From contig JBCCHB010000043.1 in the NCBI GenBank assembly GCA_039028975.1, positions 39,244 to 103,243 on the forward strand: a stretch of 64,000 nt of DNA. The letters are read 5' to 3'. Positions 39,715 through 48,800 of this stretch are shown here, in pieces; position 1 is the stretch's first letter, and each line of letters starts with the position of its first letter. Under the pieces are notes generated by a model, which saw only the letters and a list, made by a program, of their open reading frames with translations, made no database searches and was not told the DNA's origin. The stretch is from JAHBNG01 sp039028975 (GTDB lineage Bacteria; Chloroflexota; Anaerolineae; Caldilineales; Caldilineaceae). The translations under genes were made by a program, and so were the position numbers.

Positions 39715-40035
39715 TTATGCCTCTTTACCATCTCTACTTGAGAGCAAATAGCTGACACCTCCCACACAGATTACGATACCAACTAGCCAACTCCCTGCGA
39801 TGGATACCCATATCCATTCTTTGTGTTGAATGGATGTGCTGAACAACCAAAGTGCCACCATCGCTGGCCCACAGCTATAGACGAGAATGAAGGTGCGGGG
39901 ATGCCGAAGTATTAGCTGAAGCAACTGCTCCACTCGTAGGTATAGCCATGTACTGTCTTTAGTTAGCGGTCTATCCATATTTTGCTGCTGGAGCATGTAG
40001 GGCGATTCAGCTTTAGTGAGTGCAATCGATTTCAT
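39715..40035 (-). CDS. Small two-TM membrane protein
   Basis: A 106-residue protein with a soluble N-terminal half and two membrane segments (FILVYSCGPAMVALWLF and WIWVSIAGSWLVGIVICVGGVSYLL). The family is not recognised. It lies 47 bp upstream of the serine hydrolase gene on the same strand and may be co-expressed with it. Confidence 0.65.
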   Translation of the reverse strand: MKSIALTKAESPYMLQQQNMDRPLTKDSTWLYLRVEQLLQLILRHPRTFILVYSCGPAMVALWLFSTSIQHKEWIWVSIAGSWLVGIVICVGGVSYLLSSRDGKEA

Positions 40036-40110
40036 GGTCTTGAATCCTTAGTGGAATCAGAGACCTGCCAGGTGTTCAACACCCGACAGGTTTAGAAAAG
40101 TATATAATGC

Positions 40111-40899
40111 TTACGAGGTACCGGATGGCGCAGAATTTTGCTGACGATTTGCGTTGACGCTGGTCTGCGGCTGCTTGACTCCTCGGTTATAGATGACGGG
40201 CATCTGTCCTTGCCACTTTCGCCAGATATTTTCGTCGGTGATCAGGTCCGCCATAAAATGACCCACGTTGATGCGGCTGGTTGTGATCGAATCAAAAATG
40301 GCGCTTACTATGGGCGATGGATAGAGGTCATACGGGGTGACTTCATCTGCATCGGTGAGATTGTCGGGCCGCACCGCCACCCATTCGATGTGCGTATGGT
40401 TCTGGCCGATCTCAGTGCGCAGATAGTCAGCGGCTTGCTCATTGTCGACATGGGGCGGCAAGAGAAGACGCAGCAACCAGATCACACAATGCTGGGCAAA
40501 GGAGATCGGTTCGTGAAGATCACGGTTGCGGTTGCCGTTGGTGTTCATCAGCACGAACTTGGTTACGTTTTCCGATTGATTTGCCATGATCGCGTTACAC
40601 AAACGGCGCGTAGCATTGGTCACGAGTCGGCGTGGGTGACCATAGACACCTTTGAAGGTGATGTTGTGCCCTAGGCAAGATGTCACCGCGTCGCACCCTT
40701 TTACATGTTCCGCCATTTCGGCATCGGTCAAATCCAAGACGGCGGCTTCAATGACTGATAGATTTTGATGATTCTGAATAGATTCCGGCAAACTATTCGC
40801 CGAGCGCACAATCGCCTTGACGTTATGTCCGCGTTCGAGAAGTTGTTCGACAAGCAAGCGGCCTGTTGCGCCACTTGCACCAACGATAAGAATGTTCAT
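40111..40899 (-). CDS. NAD(P)-binding protein (NmrA-like atypical SDR)
   Basis: A 262-residue Rossmann protein with the atypical-SDR motif GASGATG at residues 7-13, followed by LLVEQLLERGHNVKAIVRS. No SDR Tyr-x-x-x-Lys pair is evident in the usual place. Relatives sense NADP or act as reductases of small molecules. Its ATG overlaps the stop of a 36-codon membrane protein gene (ATGA), so it is translationally coupled. Confidence 0.8.
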   Translation of the reverse strand: MNILIVGASGATGRLLVEQLLERGHNVKAIVRSANSLPESIQNHQNLSVIEAAVLDLTDAEMAEHVKGCDAVTSCLGHNITFKGVYGHPRRLVTNATRRLCNAIMANQSENVTKFVLMNTNGNRNRDLHEPISFAQHCVIWLLRLLLPPHVDNEQAADYLRTEIGQNHTHIEWVAVRPDNLTDADEVTPYDLYPSPIVSAIFDSITTSRINVGHFMADLITDENIWRKWQGQMPVIYNRGVKQPQTSVNANRQQNSAPSGTS

Positions 40900-41006
40900 T
40901 TTTGCTCCTTTGTGATGTTTTTCATCCTGTGATATGTAGCACTAAGTGCGGCAATGGTAGCAATGCCGAGCGCAATTCCTATTCCTACAACGACAATGAT
41001 ATACAT
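40896..41006 (-). CDS. Very small membrane protein (36 aa), coupled to the NmrA-like gene
   Basis: The minus strand reads MYIIVVVGIGIALGIATIAA then a short polar tail ending in KNITKEQK. It is a single membrane helix. GGTAGGTG lies a few bases before the ATG, and the stop overlaps the next gene's ATG as ATGA. The overlap, ribosome-binding site and membrane profile support a real gene. The function is unknown. Confidence 0.6.
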   Translation of the reverse strand: MYIIVVVGIGIALGIATIAALSATYHRMKNITKEQK

Positions 41007-41023
41007 TTTCACCTACCGAAAAA

Positions 41024-41182
41024 TTATTCTGCATTAGATAATGATAGTTCTCTTTTGCTCATTGATGCTTCAATTTCAAGAATTTTCATTTTTTTCTTAT
41101 GATCTAGATTAATGACAAAGATAGCAAAGACAACCCCAACGACAGCCACCACACTCAGGAAAAACCAAAGATTTACGATCAT
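41024..41182 (-). CDS. Very small membrane protein (52 aa)
   Basis: It begins MIVNLWFFLSVVAVVGVVFA, one membrane helix, followed by a basic and then acidic coiled stretch (DHKKKMKILEIEASMSKREL). AAGGAGAG directly before the ATG at 41182 sets the start; the open frame extends further upstream without a comparable signal. It lies 17 bp before the 36-residue gene, so it probably belongs to the same transcript. Confidence 0.65.
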   Translation of the reverse strand: MIVNLWFFLSVVAVVGVVFAIFVINLDHKKKMKILEIEASMSKRELSLSNAE

Positions 41183-41284
41183 AATACTCTCCTTATAAGC
41201 TATTACGCCTGGTTCGTAGCGAGTTCTGTGTTTGAATTCCCTGGTACATCTTTCAGTAAATAGCACAGCCGTTTGATTCGTTGA

Positions 41285-42058
41285 CTACCCCTGAGAAACA
41301 GCTTGGGAAATCTGTTGCGAACTTCTGCTGGCATTTACTCGTGATGCAGATTCCCCTCGGCCACCCCTGACCAAGAGCCACAGCCCAAGTCCTAATTCGC
41401 CAACAATCATGGGTAAAACAAAGACTGTTTCAATCGTCGCAATATAACTTGCATATTGAGGAAAGAGCAAGTTCCCACTGTTGGTTATGATGTAGCCGAA
41501 AGAAGCAAGGACAATTAAGAATCCTATCACTCTGGGGACATAGCCTGACTTGATGACCAAATAACCCAAGAGAAAAAGATGACATCCAAAAACGACTAAC
41601 CCGATTGTCTCCCATGCACCATAAAACATGTTGATCAATAGCATGATCCCTGCCTGGATCTGCTCTGGGTCAAACGAAGTCAAGGAATCCCCGCCGCGTA
41701 GAAGGAACAACACGCCAACCAAGTTCGATAGACCGATTCCCAAAATTGCCGCATAGACCAATCTAAGCCAAGCTGTCAGCAAAGAGAGGTTGGGGTTGAC
41801 GCGCCTCAGAAAGACGTGAAGTGCCCAGGCGACAATGACATCAAGCAGCAGAATCAGCAGCCAGCCAAAAATTCCTGCACGAAATAACGTCTCCGATGCC
41901 TGGATTTGCGTCACCGTTGCAGCGGCATCCCCAGGAACAATGAGTGCGTCGAGTACGAAGCCAACAGAGAATATCGCAGCAAGCGCCATACCTACCAATG
42001 ACGCACCGCCAATGACAGCTGCAGAACGAACTGAGTGATCTGTAGACTGATTTATCAT
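41285..42058 (-). CDS. DUF4386 family membrane protein
   Basis: A 257-residue protein with about six membrane segments. It has the family's characteristic loop (DVIVAWALHVFLRRVNP), SDxxxSLTSFDPEQ-like middle segment and GYLVIKSGYVPRVIGFLIVLAS. The biochemical role of DUF4386 proteins is unknown. A Ser/Gln-rich tail ends the protein. Confidence 0.82.
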   Translation of the reverse strand: MINQSTDHSVRSAAVIGGASLVGMALAAIFSVGFVLDALIVPGDAAATVTQIQASETLFRAGIFGWLLILLLDVIVAWALHVFLRRVNPNLSLLTAWLRLVYAAILGIGLSNLVGVLFLLRGGDSLTSFDPEQIQAGIMLLINMFYGAWETIGLVVFGCHLFLLGYLVIKSGYVPRVIGFLIVLASFGYIITNSGNLLFPQYASYIATIETVFVLPMIVGELGLGLWLLVRGGRGESASRVNASRSSQQISQAVSQG

Positions 42059-42105
42059 GATTGTTTGTCCTTTTACGTAAACCTAAGAAAGTATGGTAGT
42101 GGTGG

Positions 42106-42258
42106 GAGATAATCTCACATCGGTTCAGAGAGAGAACAAGCAAAAAGTGCAACTTAGATTGGCCGATTTTGGTCGTGGTCAGAGTGCGCTTTCAAATATC
42201 GCCAAAGTAAGTTTTATTCTTCAATCCTCGCCTCTGAGCAGGGGTTGGAGATAATCTC
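42106..42258. repeat. Two copies of palindrome GAGATAATCTC in a gene-free spacer
   Basis: The 333-bp spacer 42059-42391 has no gene. GAGATAATCTC occurs at 42106-42116 and 42248-42258, each followed by AC. A third, slightly changed copy is at 32819-32829. They may be operators or parts of a dispersed element. Confidence 0.45.
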
Positions 42259-42391
42259 ACCTTACTACCGAAAGTATTTGGACGCAGATTAATTGGATTT
42301 TCATCTGTATTTAGTAGCGAAGCGGCTTTATCCTGGAAATCTGCGTCCTATTCCTGATTTCTTTTTGGCTTTCACTTAATATTGGTTTGTA

Positions 42392-43471
42392 TTATTCTAC
42401 GCGAATAACAACTTTCCCTTGGGCACGTCCCGCTTCTAGATAGCGGATCGCTTCGGGAACTTCAGGCAACGGGTATTCTTTATCGAGCACGGGGACGACT
42501 TTGCCTGCTTCAAGAAGTTCTTTCATGAAGGTCAAGTCTTGTTGGTTGGGCTCCACCATCATCGAACTCATTTTCTGACCGCCAGTCATGGACATCCACG
42601 GTCCCAGGAGCATGGCTTGGAAAAATTGTTTCATCGAAGAACCGCCCACCATGACGTATCTTCCATTGGGGTTTAATGCACGCTTGTAGTCGAAAATTGA
42701 CCGTGTCCCCCCAACCGCCAAAATCAGGTCATATCGTTGGCCATTTTGGGTAAAGTCTTCTTGCGTATAATCAATCACGTGGTCTGCCCCAATCGAGCGC
42801 ACCATGTCTACTTTGCGCGTGCTACACACCGCCGTTACTTCTGCCCCAAAGGCCTTGGCAATCTGTACGGCATAGGTTCCCACACCGCCAGAGGCACCGT
42901 TAATCAAGACCTTTTGACCCACTTGAATTTGACCATGATCGCGTAGCCCCTGCAAGGCCGTTATTGCGGCTGAGGGGACAGCAGCAGCCTGTTTGAAGGT
43001 CAAATTGGCTGGTTTCAGCACAACTGCATCTTCAGGAGCAGATACATATTGGGCAAATGCGCCAAAACCCGAGGGGGATGTGTCTCCGAAGACCTCATCA
43101 CCTGGCTGAAATTGGGTCACCTGGCTACCGACAGCTTCAACTATTCCTGCCACATCTGCCCCAAGTATATTCACGTTGGGTTTGCGCACTCCATAGCCCA
43201 AACGGATGAGGAATGGGTCACCTCTCAAAAGATGCCAATCACCAGCATTGACAGAGGCTGCATGCACTTTGATTAGAACTTCATTCTCTTTCGGGATCGG
43301 CTTTTGGACCTCATCAAACTGCAAAACATCAGGTGAACCATATTGGTGAAAGACAACCGCCTTCATATGAGTATCCAACTGATTTGCCGCTCGCTTGGCG
43401 GTCTGTTGCGGGGTATCGACCTTACGTTCATTCGTCTCAATCTCGCCTAATACATAGTTAGTTGCTGTCAT
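42392..43471 (-). CDS. NADPH:quinone oxidoreductase-like protein (MDR family)
   Basis: A 359-residue medium-chain reductase: an N-terminal extension of about 35 residues, then MKAVVFHQYGSPDVLQFDEV, GADVAGIVEAVG, the cofactor motif NGASGGVGTYAVQIAKAFGA and GADHVIDYTQEDFTQNGQ. No zinc ligands are evident. I chose the ATG at 43471, preceded by AAGGAG; an open frame extends to 43549. It is a paralogue of the protein at 36972-37943. Confidence 0.87.
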   Translation of the reverse strand: MTATNYVLGEIETNERKVDTPQQTAKRAANQLDTHMKAVVFHQYGSPDVLQFDEVQKPIPKENEVLIKVHAASVNAGDWHLLRGDPFLIRLGYGVRKPNVNILGADVAGIVEAVGSQVTQFQPGDEVFGDTSPSGFGAFAQYVSAPEDAVVLKPANLTFKQAAAVPSAAITALQGLRDHGQIQVGQKVLINGASGGVGTYAVQIAKAFGAEVTAVCSTRKVDMVRSIGADHVIDYTQEDFTQNGQRYDLILAVGGTRSIFDYKRALNPNGRYVMVGGSSMKQFFQAMLLGPWMSMTGGQKMSSMMVEPNQQDLTFMKELLEAGKVVPVLDKEYPLPEVPEAIRYLEAGRAQGKVVIRVE

Positions 43472-43524
43472 TTTTTGCTCCTTATTTTCCAATGCAGTGT
43501 ATTGTACATTATGATAGTTTAGAC

Positions 43525-43623
43525 GTAGGTCCGATTTGCAATCGGACAAGTGTCCAAGAACCTCGTACAGATGCTTGAATCCGACTCGTTGACGACACTT
43601 GTCACATTTGAAATGTGACCTAC
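43525..43623. repeat. 99-bp palindromic element with nested hairpins
   Basis: The ends GTAGGTC and GACCTAC are inverted. Inside them GACAAGTGTC and GACACTTGTC are also inverted. Between the outer and inner arms on each side lie 13-bp sequences, each itself a hairpin: CGATTTGCAATCG on the left and ACATTTGAAATGT on the right. The two inner hairpins differ in sequence but keep their pairing. It lies just upstream of the quinone oxidoreductase gene and resembles a MITE. Confidence 0.75.
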
Positions 43624-43681
43624 AAATTGGCTACAAATTGGCCTGTCATTTCTTTCTCCCTGTTGAGTGATATCGTTACAT

Positions 43682-43933
43682 TTATGGTTGGCCAGGTTCA
43701 AGGCAATTGACAAAGAGCAACGGCAGGCCCAAATCACGCACTTTTCGAAGAAAACCATAAAGCGCAGCTTGGTCCACAATCGGTCCCGTCAACAGCGTCG
43801 TGCCCTCTTCTTCTAGCGTGATCGTTAGGCCCTCAAACCATGGTTGCCATTGATCATCTAAATGGCCTTGGACTCTAATTTGGTAGATCATGGGGTCACC
43901 TGGAACTGTTTGGCCGTTGCGTTTGTTTGACAT
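43682..43933 (-). CDS. Conserved small protein of unknown function
   Basis: An 83-residue protein with MIYQIRVQGHLDDQWQPWF, LTGPIVDQAALYGFLRKV and RDLGLPLLFVN. I recognise this as a pattern of small uncharacterised proteins in Chloroflexota and cyanobacteria. Two beta strands, a hairpin and a helix are likely. The start may be the first ATG or the Met at residue 15. Confidence 0.7.
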   Translation of the reverse strand: MSNKRNGQTVPGDPMIYQIRVQGHLDDQWQPWFEGLTITLEEEGTTLLTGPIVDQAALYGFLRKVRDLGLPLLFVNCLEPGQP

Positions 43934-43952
43934 GTTCTTGTTCTTGGTACTT

Positions 43953-44020
43953 ATCCGAAAAGTTCCGTGGTGAAGCTCTCTTGCTTAGGCAAAGGTTGGA
44001 CTCACAACCACTTTTCGGAT
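43953..44020. repeat. 11-bp inverted repeat ATCCGAAAAGT
   Basis: ATCCGAAAAGT at 43953-43963 and ACTTTTCGGAT at 44010-44020 are exact reverse complements, just upstream of the 83-residue gene. It could regulate that gene. Confidence 0.55.
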
Positions 44021-44160
44021 GGACTCTTACTCTGGAGGACTATCTCAATCTGAGACTGACTCAATGTTGTGCGTATAGGATAGCAGCGGGGTGGGATTAG
44101 TGTCATACCTCTTAAGAGTTATTTGGAGGATTATTTGGGCTAGCTTTTATCAGCAAGATC

Positions 44161-44190
44161 AAAAAAACGAGCCGACAAATAGCGGCTCGT
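44161..44190 (-). terminator. Rho-independent terminator (minus strand)
   Basis: On the minus strand the stem ACGAGCCG / CGGCTCGT encloses an 8-base loop and is followed by seven T. It ends transcription from the serine hydrolase gene at 44484-45701. Confidence 0.85.
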
Positions 44191-44367
44191 CGTCAATTCT
44201 TTCATGTACTTCATGGTTCTATTCTGTTCTGTCACCCCTCTGAGATCCTGTTGAACCAATTTATGCACGTATCCGCAACGACAAATACGCCAGAGCACCA
44301 ATGCTGGTCTTGGCGTCTTTGTCTACGAACCGCTGCCAGAGGGATAGCCTGCCCTGTACGCTGGGCA

Positions 44368-44423
44368 GCGTTATCATAACGCCCCTATCGGTGGCGCGTT
44401 ATCATGACGCCCCTATTGGTGGC
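44368..44423. repeat. Tandem 28-bp repeat with internal palindrome
   Basis: Two copies (44368-44395 and 44396-44423) differ at two positions. Each starts GCGTTATCATAACGC or GCGTTATCATGACGC, a palindrome in the first copy, followed by CCCTAT and GGTGGC. They lie in the gene-free stretch 43934-44483. Confidence 0.75.
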
Positions 44424-44483
44424 GCCACAATAGCGGCCGGGTTGAGCATGGTCCTGGCGGAGAGGGACAGCACAAGTTAGGTA

Positions 44484-45701
44484 CTATTCGTTTAACAACA
44501 GTAAATCCAAAATCGAATCTCGTAAAACAAAGCCCGGCAGTACCCACTCTGCCGGATTTTCGGATGCAAAGTAGCTGTGGTTGGTCATCGTAATGAGTGC
44601 CATAGACTCATCTGGAATGAGCGTAAGGGCTGTATTGAATCCTTTATCCAGACCTCCATGACCGACTACCCGATGCCCATTCCATTCGCTGATCATCCAA
44701 CCCATACCGTAGCCGTTGTCTGGCGGTGGAAAAGGTGTTTCATTTTGTAACGTCCACAGCAGTTCATAACTAGATGGGTCCAGAATACGATTGCCATCTA
44801 GTTCACCGCTATTTAGATGAGCAATGGCGTAGTTCGCCATATCTTCAACTGTCGAAAAGAGATTTGTATCAGGTCCGTGGATGCGGTCGTAGGGAAAAAC
44901 AGGGTTGACAATGAGCTGCCTCTCTTCGTTTAGCGTGTGGGGTGTTGCTAGCTGAGTCGGGGCAAAGTCTTCTTTAAGAATAGAGGTGCTGGGCATATTC
45001 AGCGGCTGGAAGATATTTTCTGTAATGTAATCCTCAAAGGTTTGACCTGTCACTTTGGCAATGACGTCGCCCAATATATCGTAGCCCATGCCGCTATAGG
45101 AGAATTGTTCGCCCGGTGTGCTTTGTAGTTCAATTTCTGCCATGCTGCGAACATAGCGCTCCAGCGCCTCATCATCCAACTGTGGGTCCAGGGCAACGGT
45201 CAGGTAGTCATATTCAGGCATACCAGAGTCATGTAGCAGTAGGTTACGGATGGTGATGTCGGTATAGCGTTCGTCGGCCAGTTCGAAATAGGGTAGATAG
45301 GTCGTGACGGGTACGTCCAAATCGATCCTGCCCTGCTCAACAAGCTGCATAAGGGCTGTCGCTGTAACGGTTTTGGCATTAGAGGAGAGGAAGAAGACGG
45401 ATTCGGGCGTCACAGGTTGCTCGCTTCCTAACTCTTGAATGCCAAACCCTTGAGCGTAGACTAATTCGCCGTTCTTGACAATGCCGATGGCAGTACCTGG
45501 GACGTCAAGTTCCCTAACTATCTCCTCGACTAGGGCTTCGATTTCGGCAATGGGAAGTGTTGGTGGATCTACAGGTTGCACTGGCATGACTAGCTGCGGT
45601 TGACACGCTCCCAAAAGGAGCGGCAATACGATGAGAAAGTTAGGTATCCAACGCAACCTAGCCGGATTGGCATAACGCTTAAAGTTTACAGGTAAAGACA
45701 T
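44484..45701 (-). CDS. Serine hydrolase lipoprotein (class C beta-lactamase/PBP-like)
   Basis: A 405-residue protein with a lipoprotein signal (LIVLPLLLGACQP, lipidated Cys33). The class C serine hydrolase fold follows: Ser107-Asn-Ala-Lys110 in FLSSNAK, a YSG second motif in EQFSYSGMGYDILG, and HGGLDKGF near the C-terminus. It is expected at the outer face of the membrane. It is divergent from the BTAD regulator gene with 180 bp between them and could be a target of that regulator. Confidence 0.88.
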   Translation of the reverse strand: MSLPVNFKRYANPARLRWIPNFLIVLPLLLGACQPQLVMPVQPVDPPTLPIAEIEALVEEIVRELDVPGTAIGIVKNGELVYAQGFGIQELGSEQPVTPESVFFLSSNAKTVTATALMQLVEQGRIDLDVPVTTYLPYFELADERYTDITIRNLLLHDSGMPEYDYLTVALDPQLDDEALERYVRSMAEIELQSTPGEQFSYSGMGYDILGDVIAKVTGQTFEDYITENIFQPLNMPSTSILKEDFAPTQLATPHTLNEERQLIVNPVFPYDRIHGPDTNLFSTVEDMANYAIAHLNSGELDGNRILDPSSYELLWTLQNETPFPPPDNGYGMGWMISEWNGHRVVGHGGLDKGFNTALTLIPDESMALITMTNHSYFASENPAEWVLPGFVLRDSILDLLLLNE

Positions 45702-45770
45702 TTTTCCTCCTAGGTGATTCCTATTTGTCTGTGCAAGATAGAGATACTAAAATGTAAAGGAAGTCAGACG

Positions 45771-45870
45771 TATACGCATTTACACTCTATCAGTTCAACC
45801 GTATGCTGTTCGCATCCAAAAGCGCATTGATGTAAATTTCATCTCGCCTATACGCATTGAAATGCGCATC
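45771..45870. promoter_or_regulatory. Repeated CGCATT sites in the divergent spacer
   Basis: TATACGCATT occurs at 45771-45780 and 45849-45858. AGCGCATTGATG lies between them (from 45821), and AATGCGCATC is the inverted form just after the last site. SARP-type regulators bind short direct repeats upstream of target genes, so these are candidate binding sites for the adjacent regulator. Confidence 0.4.
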
Positions 45871-45881
45871 GAACCCGAATC

Positions 45882-48800
45882 ATGAGCCTAAAGATCACTC
45901 TTTTCGGTCCACCTCGCATCGAGTTGCATGGCCTATCGCTGGACTTCAAACAGCGTAAGCCTGTAACGCTCCTTGCGTATTTGGCAGTGACAGGACAAGC
46001 GCACACAAGAGATGCACTGGCGGCCTTCTTTTGGCCAGATTATGCCCAGGCGCGTACCTATTTGCGCAATATTCTCTCTGTGCTGCGCCAAGCCTTAAAC
46101 GGTTCGGAAACAACTTGGCTCTACACAGACCGTGATACGGTGATGTTGCGATTGGATGAAACGTGTACTGTGGATGTAGCGGCGTTTCGGCGATTGGTGA
46201 CTGCCTGTCAGGAGCATGACTGTGGCCGGGATGAGGCGCGCATAGCGTGTCTATCGAGCTTAGAGAAAGCCGCAGCCCTCTATACGGACGACTTTTTGGC
46301 TGGCTTTGATCTCCGCAATAGCCCGCCCTTTGATGAATGGTCTTTCTTCCAGCGTGAGCAATTGCGTGGTCAACTAGCCTTTGCGCTAGAGACGTTGGTC
46401 GATTATCACACACAAGCTAGTTCATATGCGTTGGCCATCAGCTTTGCCCAACGATGGCTAGCGTTGGACCCACTCCACGAACCGGCCCACCGCTCGCTTA
46501 TGGAACTCTATATGCAGATGGGGCAACGTGCTGCGGCTCTGCGTCAATATGAGGCGTGTCTCCGGATTTTGGCAGAGGAAATTGATGCTACACCTGCGCC
46601 AGAGACCGCTGCACTTTACCAGATGATTAGACGGAGGCAATCCTCATCATCGTCAGTTGCGACAGCATCAGTTGCGACAGCGTCAGTATATGCACTGCCA
46701 ACAGAAACATCGTCAGAGCATGTAAAGAATCGTTCATCAGTTCTGGTAGCTGTCCCTGAAAGTCAGCCACCTCACTCCCCAACACCCCCGCTCAAGGCAG
46801 TGCCATCTCATAATCTGCCTCATCGATTGACGCCGCTCATTGGTCGCACAGAAGAAATAGAGAGCGCGTGTTCGCTGTTGCGCACTGCACAGATACGTTT
46901 GCTTACGATAACTGGCGCTGGTGGCGTGGGCAAGACAAGTCTTAGCATCGAAGTTGCACGCCATCTGCTTGACGATTTTAGAGATGGTACATATTTTGTT
47001 TCTCTGGCATCGGTTCGGGAAACGACGATGATTCCCTCCGCTTTGGCACAGATACTAGAGGTGCAAGAATCGCCAAACCGACCATTGGTTGAGACGATTA
47101 TTCAGACGTTACACCCCAAGCAATTGCTGCTGGTGCTGGATAATTTTGAACATTTGGTGTCGGCAGCATCTATTGTGACCGAGCTTTTACAGGCATGTCC
47201 GCAGCTAAAAGTTCTAGTGACCAGCCGCGAGGTGCTACACCTGCAAGGCGAGTATGAGGTTGTCGTGCCGCCGTTGAGGCTCCCGGCAGATCAAACGTCT
47301 GCCTCGGCTGTGGTGCTAACAGAATTTAGTGCGATTGACCTCTTTTGCCAGCGCGCTGTCGCCGCCCATCAGACGTTTGCTTTAGATGACCAGAACGCGC
47401 TTGAGGTTGTTCAACTGTGTCAGCGGTTGGATGGGCTGCCGCTGGCGCTGGAGTTGGCAGCAGCGCAACTAAAATATCATTCGCTCAAGACGCTCTTACT
47501 GCGTTTTGGCGAGGATGAAATAATCGGTAATGAGTCGTCACTGAACCTGCTACAATCCAAAAAGCGGGGCGTACCCGTTCGCCATCTTTCCATGCGAGAT
47601 GCGATTGGCTGGAGTTATGGGCTGTTAACACCTGATGAGCAGACCCTATTCCGGCGACTTTCTATTTTTGTCGGTGGCTGGACGCTAGAGGCAGCGTCCG
47701 AGATCTGTTTTGACGGGGTATCACTCGAACCATCAGTAGGACTAAACTCATTAATCGACAAGCAGCTGATACAGCGAATAGCCAACACGGATTTTCTACG
47801 ATACACCATGTTGGAAACCCTACGTGAATTTGGGCTAGAGCAGCTGATGAATTCAGACGACATAGAATACATTCGAGAGCAGTGTGCCGATTACTTTGCC
47901 AATTTCATACAGAATTCTGTACAGGGGCTTCGTAGCGATGAATCAGTTAGGGTTTACAATGCTTTATTGCAAGAGTATCCCAATTTAAGAATGGTAATCC
48001 GGTGGGCTTTATCTACACATAACATTCCTCTTACGCTGTGCCTATGTAGTCATCTGCTACAGTTTTGGAATTTAGCCCGGCGAAATAATACACAGAGTAT
48101 TTTAGAAGAGGCATTAGAAGTGATTGAGGACGCCGCGCCAAGCAAAGAATATGTACACATTTTACTTGGCGCAGGATTCTATTCCTATGGGCAAGGTAAA
48201 ATGACAGTGGCGCATGACTTGATGCAGCGTGGATTAGCAATGGATGACGAGATTGGCAATTGCGGTGATGCGGCGTGGACAAGTATGGCTAGAGGTATTT
48301 TAGCTTGGATTATGTTCTATCAAGGAGACTATGCCCAGGCCAAAGCCTATCACAAGGATGAGCTCAAAAATGCACAGGATGCGAATAACAAATGGGCTAC
48401 AGCTATGTGTCTTGTTAATATGGGCAATATGGCTACAGAGCTAGGCGAATACGAAAGAGCTGCTCCTTTAATCGAGGAGGCATTAGTGCTTCATCAGCAA
48501 GTAGGGCAAACATGGGCTATAGCAAAAACCTTAGCCGATCAAGCTGAGCTCTACGTTCGCTTAGGACGGTATGAGCAGGCAAAGGAAATTTTGTTTCGTT
48601 CACTAGAAATGGGTGAAGCCATTGAACATTGCAATTTAATTAGTCGTGTAAAGCGAACCCAAGGACATTGCGCCCTAAAAACTAGAGACTATACGAGGGC
48701 ATCCACATTGCTCACCGAAGCGCTAAAAATCGGCTATGACGACGGCGATCCACATCAGGTTGTATATGCTCTAGAACTTCTTGCGCAACTTGCTCAAGCA

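Noticed and set aside
40902..41102. 66-codon plus-strand frame
   Set aside because: It is antisense to the 36- and 52-residue membrane protein genes, which have better start signals and overlaps.
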